From NCBI RefSeq assembly GCF_003258945.1, contig NZ_QLIX01000005.1:186001-250000 (forward strand): a DNA stretch of 64,000 bases, read 5' to 3'. This document shows, in pieces, positions 1 through 10,518 of this stretch; the first letter of the stretch is position 1, and each line of letters begins with the position of its first letter. The notes under the pieces are model-generated. The model was not told the origin of the DNA. It searched no databases and worked only from the letters and a program-made list of their open reading frames with translations. Both the position numbers and the translations under genes were made by a program. This DNA comes from Roseicella frigidaeris. Lineage in GTDB: Bacteria; Pseudomonadota; Alphaproteobacteria; Acetobacterales; Acetobacteraceae.

Positions 1-1028
1 TTGCCGTCGTCGCCGGGCAGGGTGGCGTTCAGGAACTGCGCCTGGGCCGGGCAGTCGGTGCCGGGATGGAGCGCCGAGGCGAGCGCGCCGAAGCCGTACT
101 CGCCGATATCCATGTAGGAGCGGTAGTACCAGGCCTCGGAGGCATCCATGTAGGGCACGAACATCTCCGAGGCATGGCCCTGGTAGAGCACCATGCGGTC
201 CCGCCCGTCCTCCGCCCAGCGGGCGAGCGAGAGGACGGGGCCGAAGCGGCGGTCGAGCCGGAGATGGAAGCGCCAGTGATCCCAGACGACCTGCTGCCCG
301 GCGATGACGGCATTGCCGCCCAGCGGCGCCGATTGCCGCACCGGCCGCAGCGGCGCGCGCAGATCGGGGAGGCTCGCCTCGTCGGCGCGGTCCGGCCCCT
401 CGCGCACCGGCACCACGCCGGTGTCGACGACGCGGAGCACCCGGCCGGCGCCGAGATCGACGATGGCGAAGAGCCCCTCGATCGGCCGCCCGTGCACGGT
501 GGTGCGGGCGCCCCGGGTCTCGTAGCAGGGCACGCGCAGCAGCCGCCTGCCCTGCTCCTCCGCGGTGCCGAACCAGCCGACGGTGAGCGGCGCGCAGAAG
601 AGGCTGTCGAAGGCCGTGTAGCCGCGCCGGCGCATCGCCGCCTGCCAGTCGGGATCGGCCATGGTGAGCGTCGAGGCCTGCTCCCATTCCTCGAGCAGCA
701 CGCCGGATTGCGCCCCCGGGATCGGGCGCGGCCCGTCGACGCGGCGCGTGGCGAGGTCGATGCCGGCCTCGGCCATGGCGGCGCCGCGGCGGAGCACGAC
801 ATGCGCCCGGCGCGGCGCCGGCTGGTTGCCGAGCACCGCCGCCTTCGCCGGCTCCTCCAGCTCGATGGCCACGTAGCGGGTCGCATCGTCCGCGGCGCCG
901 GCCTGGCGCAGCGCGGCGACGGCGGCGTCGATCTCCGCCGCGCTGAGCGGATCGAGCGGATGCGCCGCCGCGCCCCCCGCCAGCATCAGGACCGCGCCGA
1001 AGCCCCAGCGCGCCAACCAGCCCGGCAT
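1..1028 (-). CDS. Primary (copper) amine oxidase, C-terminal part missing at window edge
   Basis: The first 342 codons of a copper amine oxidase, which oxidises primary amines to aldehydes with release of ammonia and hydrogen peroxide. The start is an ATG behind a strong purine-rich site (GGGAGAGGGGG). Residues 1-22 form a signal peptide ending in AGGAAAH, so export to the periplasm is likely. The N-terminal N2/N3-type domains are followed by the start of the catalytic beta-sandwich: DHWRFHLRLDRRFGPVLS, then MVLYQGHASEMFVPYMD and FGALASALHPGTDCP, all typical of the family. The topaquinone tyrosine and copper histidines would lie past position 1 and cannot be checked. It is divergent from the peptidoglycan-binding gene. 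Family identity is clear; the substrate is not. Confidence 0.9.
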   Translation of the reverse strand, partial: MPGWLARWGFGAVLMLAGGAAAHPLDPLSAAEIDAAVAALRQAGAADDATRYVAIELEEPAKAAVLGNQPAPRRAHVVLRRGAAMAEAGIDLATRRVDGPRPIPGAQSGVLLEEWEQASTLTMADPDWQAAMRRRGYTAFDSLFCAPLTVGWFGTAEEQGRRLLRVPCYETRGARTTVHGRPIEGLFAIVDLGAGRVLRVVDTGVVPVREGPDRADEASLPDLRAPLRPVRQSAPLGGNAVIAGQQVVWDHWRFHLRLDRRFGPVLSLARWAEDGRDRMVLYQGHASEMFVPYMDASEAWYYRSYMDIGEYGFGALASALHPGTDCPAQAQFLNATLPGDDG

Positions 1029-1140
1029 GCCCCCTCTCCCTTGCTGCAGCGCCGTATCACAGCCGCTTCGCCGCCGAACCGCGAGGGGTTTTCCGGTGTT
1101 CCGGTGCAAGGACCTGCCATCGAATCGGAAAGGAAGCGCG

Positions 1141-1713
1141 ATGCAACGCCTCGGATCCTGGCTGGCGCCCCTGCTCGTGGCCGGGGCCCTGGCGGCGCCG
1201 GCCCTGTCGCAGCAGGCGCCCTCGCTGGTCTACATCCAGCCGCTCGCCCCGGCGGCGGTGACGGCGGTGCAGGAGCGGCTGAAGCAGGCCGGCACCTATG
1301 CCGGCAAGGCCGACGGCATCTGGGGCCCGGACAGCCAGGCGGCGCTGGAGCGCTTCCAGGTGGCGCACGGGCTGGTCCCCTCGACCCAGCTCAACCCGGC
1401 GACGGCGGCAACCCTCGGCCTCAGCCCGAGCGAGCTGCTCGCCGCCGGCCCCGGCGCGGGCCCGGCGCCGGGCACGCCGGCGGCGATGGCCACCGAGCCG
1501 CTGAACCCGGCGGCGGTGCGGAACATCCAGACGCGGCTGAAGGCGCTGAATTTCTATCGCGGCGAGGTGGACGGCGCCTGGGGCGCCAGCACCCAGGCGG
1601 CCATCGAGCGCTTCCAGCAGGGGCGCGGGCTGCAGGCGACGGGGCAGATGAACCCCGTCACGGCGCGCGAGCTCGGCCTCGATCCCAACAACCTCGCCGC
1701 GCCGGCGCGATAG
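1141..1713 (+). CDS. Secreted peptidoglycan-binding protein with two PG_binding_1 domains
   Basis: A 190-residue protein. Residues 1-24 are a signal peptide ending in ALSQQ. Two peptidoglycan-binding domains follow (about 35-85 and 120-178), each with the pattern VQERLKQAGTYAGKADGIWG...ALERFQ. They are joined by a Pro/Ala/Gly linker. No catalytic domain is attached, so it is probably a cell-wall-binding adaptor in the periplasm. I start at the ATG that opens the signal peptide; an in-frame extension upstream to position 1027 has no signal-peptide character. A perfect hairpin follows the stop. Confidence 0.85.
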   Translation: MQRLGSWLAPLLVAGALAAPALSQQAPSLVYIQPLAPAAVTAVQERLKQAGTYAGKADGIWGPDSQAALERFQVAHGLVPSTQLNPATAATLGLSPSELLAAGPGAGPAPGTPAAMATEPLNPAAVRNIQTRLKALNFYRGEVDGAWGASTQAAIERFQQGRGLQATGQMNPVTARELGLDPNNLAAPAR

Positions 1714-1719
1714 AACGCC

Positions 1720-1746
1720 CCGCAAAGCCGTGAAGCGGCTTTGCGG
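1720..1746. terminator. Hairpin between convergent genes
   Basis: Ten-base perfect stem CCGCAAAGCC / GGCTTTGCGG with a 7-base loop, starting 7 bases after the stop of the peptidoglycan-binding gene and before the end of the convergent sdhB. There is no T-run, so its role as a terminator is inference. Confidence 0.5.
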
Positions 1747-1836
1747 CCACCCAGGAAGGCCCCACTACCGCAGGCGCATCACACAGCCTGCCGCAGCGAC
1801 GCCGTGGCCTGGCCCGCGATCCGGCGGGCCCGCGCC

Positions 1837-2619
1837 TCAGCTATCGCGCTCGACCATCATCTGCTTGATCTTGCCGATGGCCTCGGCCGGGTTCAGCCCC
1901 TTCGGGCAGGTCCGGGTGCAGTTCATGATGGTGTGGCAGCGGTAGAGCCGGAATGGGTCCTGCAGGGCGTCGAGGCGCGAGCCAGTCGCCTCGTCGCGGC
2001 TGTCGGCGATCCAGCGATAGGCCTGCAGCAGCACTGCCGGGCCGAGATAGCGGTCGCCGTTCCACCAGTAGGAGGGGCAGGCGGTGGAGCAGCAGAAGCA
2101 GAGGATGCACTCCCACAACCCGTCGAGCTTGGCGCGCTCCTCCTTCGACTGGCGCCGCTCGCCATCCGGCGGCGGCGGGGTGTCGGACTTCAGCCAGGGC
2201 TCGACGGAGCGGAGCTGCGCGTAGAGCTGCGACAGGTCCGGCACCAAGTCCTTCACCACCGGCATATGCGGCAGCGGGCTGATCTTCACGTCGCCCTTCA
2301 CGTCCTCGATCGGCTTGAGGCAGGCCAGCGTGTTCAGCCCGTCGATGTTCATCGAGCAGGAGCCGCAGATGCCCTCGCGGCAGGAGCGGCGGAAGGTGAG
2401 GGTGCTGTCGACCTCGTTCTTGATCTTGATGAGCGCGTCGAGGACCATCGGGCCGCACTTGTCGAGGTCGATCTCGTAGGTGTCGGTGTGCGGGTTCTGC
2501 CCGGAATCGGGATCGAAGCGGTAGATCCGGAAGGATTTCACGTTCTTCGCGCCGGGCTCGGCCTTGAAGGTCTTGCCTGGCTGGACCGTGCTGTTCTTCG
2601 GAAGCGTGAAGGTGGCCAT
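1837..2619 (-). CDS. sdhB: Succinate dehydrogenase iron-sulfur subunit
   Basis: A 260-residue subunit that carries electrons from the FAD of SdhA to ubiquinone in complex II at the inner membrane. All three cluster motifs are visible: the 2Fe-2S site (CREGICGSC...C, about 78-98), the 4Fe-4S site ([12 protein letters not shown], about 170-182) and the 3Fe-4S site ([17 protein letters not shown], about 230-246). It is the last gene of sdhCDAB. A 206-base gap separates it from sdhA, long for this operon, and I see no gene there. Length is normal for the family. Confidence 0.97.
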   Translation of the reverse strand: MATFTLPKNSTVQPGKTFKAEPGAKNVKSFRIYRFDPDSGQNPHTDTYEIDLDKCGPMVLDALIKIKNEVDSTLTFRRSCREGICGSCSMNIDGLNTLACLKPIEDVKGDVKISPLPHMPVVKDLVPDLSQLYAQLRSVEPWLKSDTPPPPDGERRQSKEERAKLDGLWECILCFCCSTACPSYWWNGDRYLGPAVLLQAYRWIADSRDEATGSRLDALQDPFRLYRCHTIMNCTRTCPKGLNPAEAIGKIKQMMVERDS

Positions 2620-2825
2620 GGGTCAGGTGGTTCCCTGGGCAGGCCGCCGCGGGGCAGGAGCGCCCGCCGGCAGGGACCGGCCCGACAAGCGGAGGAGGAA
2701 GGCGGGGCGCACCATGCGCCCTGCTAGAGCGACGGCCGCTCGGGCGGGCAGGCCCGATCGGGGGACGCCGCCCTGGAACCAGGGGGCCGGAGCATGGGCC
2801 GTGATCGCATGGGCGCGGCCGATGC

Positions 2826-4640
2826 CTAGTAGATGCGCGCCTTCGGCGGGAAGACCTGGACCTCGTTGGTGAGGGTCCGCATCTTCACGTCGCGGTAGTC
2901 GAGTTTCACGTTGCCCTTCTCGTCAACCCAGGCGAGCGTGTGCTTCATCCAGTTCTGGTCGTCGCGGTCGGGGTAGTCCTCCTGCGCATGCGCGCCGCGG
3001 CTCTCCTTGCGGGCATCGGCGCCGACGATGGTGGTCATCGCGTTGCCGATGAGGTTGTCGAGCTCGAGCGCCTCGACCAGGTCGCTGTTCCAGATCAGGC
3101 TGCGGTCGGCGATCTTGATGTCGTCGTAGCCGGCATGGACCTTCTTCATCTTGTCCACGCCCTCGCGCAGCAGCTCGGAGGTGCGGAACACCGCGGCATG
3201 AGTCTGCATGGTCCGCTGCATGTTGAGCCGCAGCTCGCCGACCATCGTGCCGCCCTTGGCGTTGCGCACGCGGTCGAGCCGGTCGAGCGCGCGCTCGCCC
3301 GCCTTGGGCGGCAGCGGCGGCTGGCCGGCGCCCGGCTTCAGCGTGTCGGCCGCCCGATGCGCCGCGGCGCGGCCGAAGACGACGAGGTCGAGCAGCGAGT
3401 TGGTGCCGAGCCGGTTGGCGCCGTGGACGGAGACGCAGGCCGCCTCGCCCACCGCCATCAGCCCGGGCACCACGCGGTCCTGGTCCTCGGCGGTCGGGTT
3501 CAGCACCTCGCAATGGATGTTCGTCGGGATGCCGCCCATGTTGTAATGGACGGTCGGGAGCATCGGGATCGGCTCCTTCGTCACGTCCACCCCGGCGAAG
3601 ATCTTCGCCGTCTCGGAGATGCCGGGCAGCCGCTCGTGCAGGATCTCGGCGCCGAGATGCTCGAGATGCAGGTGGATATGGTCCTTCAGCGGCCCGACGC
3701 CGCGGCCCTCGCGGATCTCGATCGACATGGCGCGGGAGACGACGTCGCGGCTGGCGAGGTCCTTCGCGGTCGGGGCGTAGCGCTCCATGAAGCGCTCGCC
3801 CTCGGAGTTGGTGAGGTAGCCGCCCTCGCCGCGGGCGCCCTCGGTCACCAGGCAGCCCGAGCCGTAGATGCCGGTCGGGTGGAACTGCACGAACTCGTTG
3901 TCCTGCAGCGGCAGGCCGGCGCGCAGCACCATGCCGCCGCCGTCGCCGGTGCAGGTATGGGCGGAGGTGCAGGAGAAATAGGCCCGGCCGTAGCCGCCGG
4001 TCGCCAGCACCACGGTCTGGGCGCGGAAGCGGTGGATCGAGCCGTCCTCGAGGCACCAGGCCATGACGCCGCGGCAGGCGCCCTCCTCGTCCATGATCAG
4101 GTCGAGGGCGATGTACTCGACGAAGAACTCGCAGTTGTGCTTCAGGCTCTGCTGATAGAGCGTGTGCAGGATGGCGTGGCCGGTGCGGTCGGCGGCGGCG
4201 CAGGCGCGCATGGCCGGCGTCTTGCCGTAGTGCTGCATGTGGCCGCCGAAGGGCCGCTGGTAGATCTTGCCGTCCTCGGTGCGCGAGAAGGGCACGCCGT
4301 AATGCTCGAGCTCGATGATCGCCGGGATCGCCTCGCGGCACATATACTCGATGGCGTCCTGGTCGCCGAGCCAGTCCGACCCCTTCACGGTGTCGTACAT
4401 GTGCCAGCGCCAGTCGTCCTCGCCCATGTTGCCGAGCGCGGCGCCGACGCCGCCCTGGGCGGCCACGGTGTGGCTGCGGGTCGGGAAGACCTTGGTGATG
4501 CAGGCCGTCTTCAGGCCGGCGGCGCCCATGCCGAAGGTGGCGCGCAGCCCGGCGCCCCCGGCACCCACCACCACCACGTCATAGGTGTGGTCGATGATCC
4601 GGTAGGCGCCCTGCGAGGGCATGCTGATCGCGTTCATCAT
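2826..4640 (-). CDS. sdhA: Succinate dehydrogenase flavoprotein subunit
   Basis: A 604-residue catalytic subunit that oxidises succinate to fumarate with covalent FAD. The FAD-binding Rossmann motif is GAGGAGLRA (about 26-34). The flavinylation segment [10 protein letters not shown] carries the FAD-linked histidine. The substrate-site motif HPTGIYGSG and the conserved stretch [18 protein letters not shown] are intact. The C-terminus ends with the usual [10 protein letters not shown]...FPPKARIY. It lies downstream of sdhD and upstream of sdhB on the same strand. ATG ATG doublets leave the exact start uncertain by one residue. Confidence 0.97.
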   Translation of the reverse strand: MMNAISMPSQGAYRIIDHTYDVVVVGAGGAGLRATFGMGAAGLKTACITKVFPTRSHTVAAQGGVGAALGNMGEDDWRWHMYDTVKGSDWLGDQDAIEYMCREAIPAIIELEHYGVPFSRTEDGKIYQRPFGGHMQHYGKTPAMRACAAADRTGHAILHTLYQQSLKHNCEFFVEYIALDLIMDEEGACRGVMAWCLEDGSIHRFRAQTVVLATGGYGRAYFSCTSAHTCTGDGGGMVLRAGLPLQDNEFVQFHPTGIYGSGCLVTEGARGEGGYLTNSEGERFMERYAPTAKDLASRDVVSRAMSIEIREGRGVGPLKDHIHLHLEHLGAEILHERLPGISETAKIFAGVDVTKEPIPMLPTVHYNMGGIPTNIHCEVLNPTAEDQDRVVPGLMAVGEAACVSVHGANRLGTNSLLDLVVFGRAAAHRAADTLKPGAGQPPLPPKAGERALDRLDRVRNAKGGTMVGELRLNMQRTMQTHAAVFRTSELLREGVDKMKKVHAGYDDIKIADRSLIWNSDLVEALELDNLIGNAMTTIVGADARKESRGAHAQEDYPDRDDQNWMKHTLAWVDEKGNVKLDYRDVKMRTLTNEVQVFPPKARIY

Positions 4641-4738
4641 CCGTGTCCCTATCCGCCCCCGTCCCGCGCCAGGCGGGGCGATCCGGGGCCCAAGGCCGCC
4701 GCGGCACGGCCGCGCCGTCCCTCATTCACCCTCGTGCC

Positions 4739-5137
4739 TCAGACGGCGATGCGGAGGACCGCTAGCGCCGAGGCGATGGCCAGCAACCAACAGATGGCCC
4801 TGATGCCGTAGATTCCGGCGACCTTGGCCCATTCCCGATTTGCATAGTCCTCAATGATCACCTGCATACCGGCGGCGGTATGGTGGAAGGCGAGCGCGAT
4901 CGCGGCCAGCAGCAGCACCGCGTTGAAGGGATGCGCGATCCAGGCGCGCGTCACCTCATAGGGGGCGCCGGCGAGCGAGGCGGCGGAAAGGGCGAACCAG
5001 AGCGTCAGCGGCAGCAGCGCCACCGAGGTCAGGCGCTGCAGCAGCCAGTGATGCGTGCCGCCATGGGCGGAGCCGAAGCCGCGCACCCGGCCGAGCGGCG
5101 AGCGCATCGTGGCGTCGGCGGCATGTTCCTTGGCCAT
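4739..5137 (-). CDS. sdhD: Succinate dehydrogenase membrane anchor subunit
   Basis: A 132-residue, three-helix membrane anchor of complex II. The conserved start of helix I (QRLTSVALLPLTLW), the haem-region stretch FHHTAAGMQVIIEDY and a third helix (IRAICWLLAIASALAV) are visible. The Asp-Tyr pair after the second helix is the usual quinone-site pair of the family. It starts 12 bases after the end of sdhC and precedes sdhA, so the operon is co-transcribed. Confidence 0.93.
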   Translation of the reverse strand: MAKEHAADATMRSPLGRVRGFGSAHGGTHHWLLQRLTSVALLPLTLWFALSAASLAGAPYEVTRAWIAHPFNAVLLLAAIALAFHHTAAGMQVIIEDYANREWAKVAGIYGIRAICWLLAIASALAVLRIAV

Positions 5138-5149
5138 CGGTGGAGATCC

Positions 5150-5599
5150 TCAGCGGGCCCAGGCGACGATGGCGATCAGCCAGGTCAGCACGGTCATCGC
5201 CGCCGTCCCGATCAGCACCGCCTGGCCCGTCTTGTAGGTGGTCGGAATGTCGAAGCCGTAGCCGGCATCCCAGGCGAGGTGCCGGAGGCCGTTCAGCGTG
5301 TGGAACCAGGCCGCCGCCGTCAGGCCGAAGAGGCCGAGCACGCCGAGCCAGGAGGAGAGGAACCAGGAGACCGTGCCGTAGGCGCCGGGGCCGGAGGCGG
5401 TGGCGACCAGCCACCAGACCAGCACCAGCAGCCCGACCGACCAGACCACCCCGGTGATGCGGCCGCTGATGGAAAGGGCACTGGTCAGCTGCATCATGTC
5501 GTACACCTGCAGGTGCGGCGACAGGGGGCGGCGGATGGGCGTGCCGTCCGTTCGGCGACCGAACATGGTCGCCTCGCGCGAGTCCTGCATGATGGACAT
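5150..5599 (-). CDS. sdhC: Succinate dehydrogenase cytochrome b556 subunit
   Basis: A 149-residue membrane subunit of complex II and first gene of the operon. It has RPLSPHLQVYDM near residue 23, then SGRITGVVWS before helix I, and HTLNGLRHLAWDAG in helix II, which holds the haem b histidine. Three transmembrane helices can be drawn. A good site (GAAGGA) lies before the ATG, and a sigma-70-like promoter sits 65-90 bases upstream. Confidence 0.94.
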   Translation of the reverse strand: MSIMQDSREATMFGRRTDGTPIRRPLSPHLQVYDMMQLTSALSISGRITGVVWSVGLLVLVWWLVATASGPGAYGTVSWFLSSWLGVLGLFGLTAAAWFHTLNGLRHLAWDAGYGFDIPTTYKTGQAVLIGTAAMTVLTWLIAIVAWAR

Positions 5600-5663
5600 C
5601 GGTATCCTTCACTCCTGCGGCTGGGCCGGGCCGGGCGAGGTGCGGCTTTCCTGCGTCACGCCT

Positions 5664-5691
5664 TCTATGGTGCCGTGCGGCATAGCGTCAA
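5664..5691 (-). promoter_or_regulatory. Candidate sigma-70 promoter of sdhCDAB
   Basis: Read on the minus strand: TTGACG (5686-5691) as the -35 box, 16 bases, then CATAGA (5664-5669) as a weak -10 box. The -35 box matches consensus in 5 of 6 positions. This would give a leader of about 60 bases before sdhC. Confidence 0.45.
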
Positions 5692-5753
5692 TTGCACCAG
5701 GTCGCGCGCATCGTGATCGACAGGGCTTATTTAGGAATGATATCCTATGACCC

Positions 5754-5894
5754 ATGCCCGAACGCCAGCCGCCGCCCGCCTTGCCCGCGCCGCGTCCGCC
5801 CCTGCTGCAGCGGCTCCGCCCCTGGGCGGATTTCCTGCAGCGGCTGCTGGTCGCGATCGCCGCGGCGCTGGCGATCTGGAAAGGGCTGCGCTGA
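5754..5894 (+). CDS. Small single-pass membrane protein, 46 residues
   Basis: A proline-rich N-terminus (MPERQPPPALPAPRPP) is followed by an amphipathic turn and one hydrophobic helix, FLQRLLVAIAAALAIW, ending KGLR. It is divergent from sdhC and convergent with the SMR gene, whose stop is 6 bases away. The upstream region is AT-rich (ttatttaggaatgatatcc), which fits a promoter. I do not recognise the family. Translation is plausible but unproven. Confidence 0.5.
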   Translation: MPERQPPPALPAPRPPLLQRLRPWADFLQRLLVAIAAALAIWKGLR

Positions 5895-5900
5895 CGGCGC

Positions 5901-6215
5901 TCACTCCACCATCTTGAGGCCGGCGACGCCACCGAGGATCAGGGCCAGGCAGAGGATGCGGCCGGCGCTGGCCGCGTCGCCCTCCACCGCCATGCCCCAG
6001 AGCGCCGTGCCGAAGGCGCCGATGCCGACCCAGACGGCATAGACCGTGCCCATGGGCAGCACCTGCAGCGCCCGCGACATGCAGTAGAAGCTGACCCCCA
6101 TGGCGGCGAGGGTGGCGGCGCTCGGCAGCAGCCGGCTGAAGCCCTCGGTGTATTTGAGCAGCACCGCCCAGACGATCTCGAAGCCACCGGCGATCGTCAG
6201 CCAGACCCAGGCCAT
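5901..6215 (-). CDS. Small multidrug resistance (SugE/Gdx-type) exporter
   Basis: A 104-residue, four-helix SMR transporter. The essential glutamate is E13 in IAGGFEIVWAVLLKY, and G10, W16 and the KYTEGF motif match the SugE/Gdx (guanidinium exporter) branch more than EmrE. Helices 2-4 carry the usual ALQVLPMGTVYAVWVGIG and a C-terminal GGVAGLKMVE. I chose the ATG with GAGAGG six bases upstream; the frame stays open further upstream, but that part is not membrane-like. Substrate is inferred from subfamily motifs only. Confidence 0.9.
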   Translation of the reverse strand: MAWVWLTIAGGFEIVWAVLLKYTEGFSRLLPSAATLAAMGVSFYCMSRALQVLPMGTVYAVWVGIGAFGTALWGMAVEGDAASAGRILCLALILGGVAGLKMVE

Positions 6216-6386
6216 CCCATCCTCTCCCGGCTTTGATGGGCGTCCTCCGGTTTCGACCGCGCAGGGTCCGCGCCGGGACGCCGGGCCCAGAAGGGGCCAG
6301 GATGGCTCCCTGGACCAGCGCGTATCCCGCCCCCCTGCCCTGCATGCGCCCGGCACCGGCCGGGCCCCTGATCGAGGAGAGCCGCC

Positions 6387-6896
6387 CTGCCCCGCGCCGC
6401 CACCCCGCCGCCGCCCGGCTTCACCGAGTCGGAGCTCGACGCGCTGCTCCTCGGCCTGTGCCTGGTTGCGGAGCGAGAGGACCCCATGGCCGAGACGGCG
6501 GCCAGGACGGCCCTGGCCAAGCTCGTCGCCCTGCTGCCGCCGCCCCGGCCGCCGGGGCCCGCGCCGGCGCCGCGCGGGCGGGCCCGCACCACCGGGCCCG
6601 AGCCCGCCGCCTCGCATCCGGCCACGATCCGCCAGGCCATCGCCGCCGAGCAGCGGCTGCATCTGCGCTATGCCGATCGCCAGGGCGCGGGGTCGGACCG
6701 CATCATCTGGCCCATCGCCCTCGACGATTCCGGCCGGCCCGGGATGCTGGCCGCCTGGTGCGAGCTGCGGCGGGATTTCCGGCATTTCCGCCTCGACCGC
6801 ATCCTCGGGGTCAGGCCGGCCGGCGGGCCCATGCCGAAGCGGCGGCGCCTGCTGCTCGCCGAATGGCGGCTGCGGCAGGACGAGGCGGGTTATTGA
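6387..6896 (+). CDS. WYL-domain protein without DNA-binding domain, probable CTG start
   Basis: A 169-residue protein matching the C-terminal half of YafY-type transcription regulators. It has the linker FTESELDALLLGLCLVAERE (about 12-31), then a WYL core with HLRYADRQG, AAWCELRRDFRHFRLDRI and a basic tail. The N-terminal winged helix-turn-helix is absent, and the frame is closed at 6369. The first in-frame ATG (6486) would remove the conserved linker. A CTG at 6387 has GAGGAG seven to twelve bases upstream, so I place the start there. It may be a stand-alone ligand-sensing WYL protein or a decaying fragment. It is divergent from the SMR gene. Confidence 0.65.
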   Translation: MPRAATPPPPGFTESELDALLLGLCLVAEREDPMAETAARTALAKLVALLPPPRPPGPAPAPRGRARTTGPEPAASHPATIRQAIAAEQRLHLRYADRQGAGSDRIIWPIALDDSGRPGMLAAWCELRRDFRHFRLDRILGVRPAGGPMPKRRRLLLAEWRLRQDEAGY

Positions 6897-6901
6897 TCCC
6901 G

Positions 6902-6966
6902 ACGGCCGTTGCTGGTGCCCCATCAACGGCCCCATGGGCAGTCCCTTGGGCGCCGGGCGCGAACCG
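6902..6966 (+). repeat. REP-like repeat, family 2, copy A
   Basis: Carries ACGGCCGTTGCTGG (6902-6915) and GGCGCCGGGCGCGAACC (6949-6965). Both are shared with the copy at 56952-57010, and the second also with copies at 37849-37878 and 55791-55820 in reverse orientation. It lies between the WYL gene and the ABC transporter gene and has lost the second hairpin arm. Confidence 0.5.
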
Positions 6967-7040
6967 TTGGAAGCGCCGCCGGCGGTTGCGGGCCTGACGC
7001 GCCACCCTCGCTGCAGGCCGGCCTGGCGCGGCCCGGCCGC

Positions 7041-8813
<1,773 letters not shown>

Positions 8814-8825
8814 GGCGGCCGGGGT

Positions 8826-10139
8826 TTATCGGATCGGTGGGTCGGCGGCCAATTCTCGGAGGTGGGCGAGGCAGGCCGCGCGGTCGGCGGTGCAGCCGCC
8901 GGCGAGCCACCAGGCCTCGACCCCCCGCAGCCACCGCCCCAGATCGGGACCGGGCTCAAGGCCGATCTCGAGCGCATCCCGCCCGAGCAGGGGGAATTCC
9001 GGCATCGCCATCGTGGCGATGCGGGCCCGCAGATGGTCCCAATCGGCCGGGTCGCCCCGCCGCTGCCGTGCCTGGTTCAACCATTGCTGGCGGATCAGCA
9101 GCCGCCGCGCATCGAGACCGCGCGCTTGCTGGGCGGTGAGGTAGAGGCCCCGGCGCAGATCGCCGTCATCGGCCGCCGGCCCATAGGCATCGCCGCGACG
9201 GATCATGACATCCTCCGTCCGCCGGGCATCCGCCAACACCTCCGCCGTGCCAAAACCCTGGAGCATCCGGACCTCGGCCGTCGAAGGACGCAGGCGGCGG
9301 CGGATGGCATCGAGCGCGGCGAAGTCGCCGAGCAAAGCGGCGAAGCGGAGCAGCGGGTCAGGGTCCTCTCCCGCAGCGGCCATGATCCGGACCAGCTCGT
9401 CCAGCGTCTCGCGCCGCCCCGCCTCCGGCAGCACAGCGCCCAGCACCCCCGTCTCCGCCATCAGCGCCAGCGCCGCGCGTGGGTCGGGCGCCGCCAGCAG
9501 CCGCTTCAGCTCCATCCAGACCCGCTCGGCCGAGAGCCGCGCCAGCCCCGGCACCGCCGCGCGGATGGCCGCGACCGCCGCCGGATCGGGCGCGCCCCGG
9601 CCATAACGGGCCTGGAAGCGGAAGAAGCGCAGCGCCCGCAGATAGTCCTCGGCCAGCCGCGTCGCCGGGTCGCCGACGAAGCGCACCCGCCCGGCGGCGA
9701 GGTCCGCGCGGCCGCCGAAATAGTCCCAGAGCTCGCCGGCGCCGCTCATCGACATGGCGTTGATGGTGAAGTCGCGCCGCGCCGCGTCCTCGCGCCAGTC
9801 GGTGGTCCACTCGACCTCGGCATGCCGGCCATCGGTGGCGAGGTCGCGGCGCAGGCTGGTCACCTCGACCGGCTCGTGGTCGAGCACCGCGGTCACCGTG
9901 CCATGGGCGAGGCCGGTCTCGGCCACCTTCAACCCGGCGGCGCGCAGCCGGGCGGCGATCGCCGCGGGCGGCAGCGGCGCGGCGACGTCGATATCGTGCA
10001 CCGGCCGGCCGGCGAGCGCGTCCCGCACCGCCCCGCCCACCGCCCGCGCGCCGGGCAGCGCCGCGAGCACCGCCGCCGGCGCGCCGCGGCCGAGGAAGGC
10101 CGGCGGCGCCACCCGCGCGACCGGCGGGTCCGCCGTCAC
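8826..10139 (-). CDS. cca: CCA-adding tRNA nucleotidyltransferase
   Basis: A 437-residue class II nucleotidyltransferase that adds or repairs the 3' CCA of tRNAs. The catalytic motif GGAVRDALAGRPVHDIDVA holds the two metal-binding aspartates, and RRDFTINAM and EDYLRALRFFRFQARYG are the ribose and base-recognition motifs. No HD phosphohydrolase motif is evident in the C-terminal half. The start is a GTG preceded by GAGAGGTGGG and 10 bases after the DUF6111 stop; a longer frame upstream would overlap DUF6111 and is not conserved in character. Confidence 0.92.
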   Translation of the reverse strand: MTADPPVARVAPPAFLGRGAPAAVLAALPGARAVGGAVRDALAGRPVHDIDVAAPLPPAAIAARLRAAGLKVAETGLAHGTVTAVLDHEPVEVTSLRRDLATDGRHAEVEWTTDWREDAARRDFTINAMSMSGAGELWDYFGGRADLAAGRVRFVGDPATRLAEDYLRALRFFRFQARYGRGAPDPAAVAAIRAAVPGLARLSAERVWMELKRLLAAPDPRAALALMAETGVLGAVLPEAGRRETLDELVRIMAAAGEDPDPLLRFAALLGDFAALDAIRRRLRPSTAEVRMLQGFGTAEVLADARRTEDVMIRRGDAYGPAADDGDLRRGLYLTAQQARGLDARRLLIRQQWLNQARQRRGDPADWDHLRARIATMAMPEFPLLGRDALEIGLEPGPDLGRWLRGVEAWWLAGGCTADRAACLAHLRELAADPPIR

Positions 10140-10149
10140 CGCCCACCTC

Positions 10150-10401
10150 TCATCGGCCGCTCCCCGGCTGGCCCGGCACCACCCGGCCATCGGGGCCGAG
10201 CTGCGCCGGCACATAGGCCTCGTGCGGCCGCATCGAGACCGAGAGCCCGAACCAGAGGGCGAAGAGGAACATCAGCAGCACCCCCGCGAGCCCGGCCAGC
10301 ACCACGCGCGGCCCCGGCTCGATGCCCGGGTTGAACCAGCGCCAGAGCGCATAGGCCGCGAAGGGCAGGAGGAAGAGCAGGAATTCGAGGAGATAGGGCA
10401 T
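10150..10401 (-). CDS. DUF6111 family small membrane protein
   Basis: An 83-residue protein with two membrane helices: LLEFLLFLLPFAAYALW at the N-terminus and VVLAGLAGVLLMFLFALWF in the middle, then a short polar tail (PHEAYVPAQLGPDGRVVPGQ). This matches the alphaproteobacterial DUF6111 family, which lies upstream of cca in related genomes. Function is unknown. It sits inside the DUF1285-to-ABC operon. Confidence 0.8.
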   Translation of the reverse strand: MPYLLEFLLFLLPFAAYALWRWFNPGIEPGPRVVLAGLAGVLLMFLFALWFGLSVSMRPHEAYVPAQLGPDGRVVPGQPGSGR

Positions 10402-10518
10402 CGGGGCGCCGTGCGACAGGGTGGCGGGAGCAGCAGCAACGCGGCGCCGGCGCGTGCATCGCGCGCGGCGGCCTCACCGGGCGGCGCGCGGTCCGGGGAT
10501 GCGGCCGCGCCGCCGCGC

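Noticed and set aside
6216-6300. Possible guanidine riboswitch upstream of the SugE/Gdx-like gene
   Set aside because: I looked for the paired ACGR-loop hairpins of the mini-ykkC class and for the ykkC core and could not find a convincing match.
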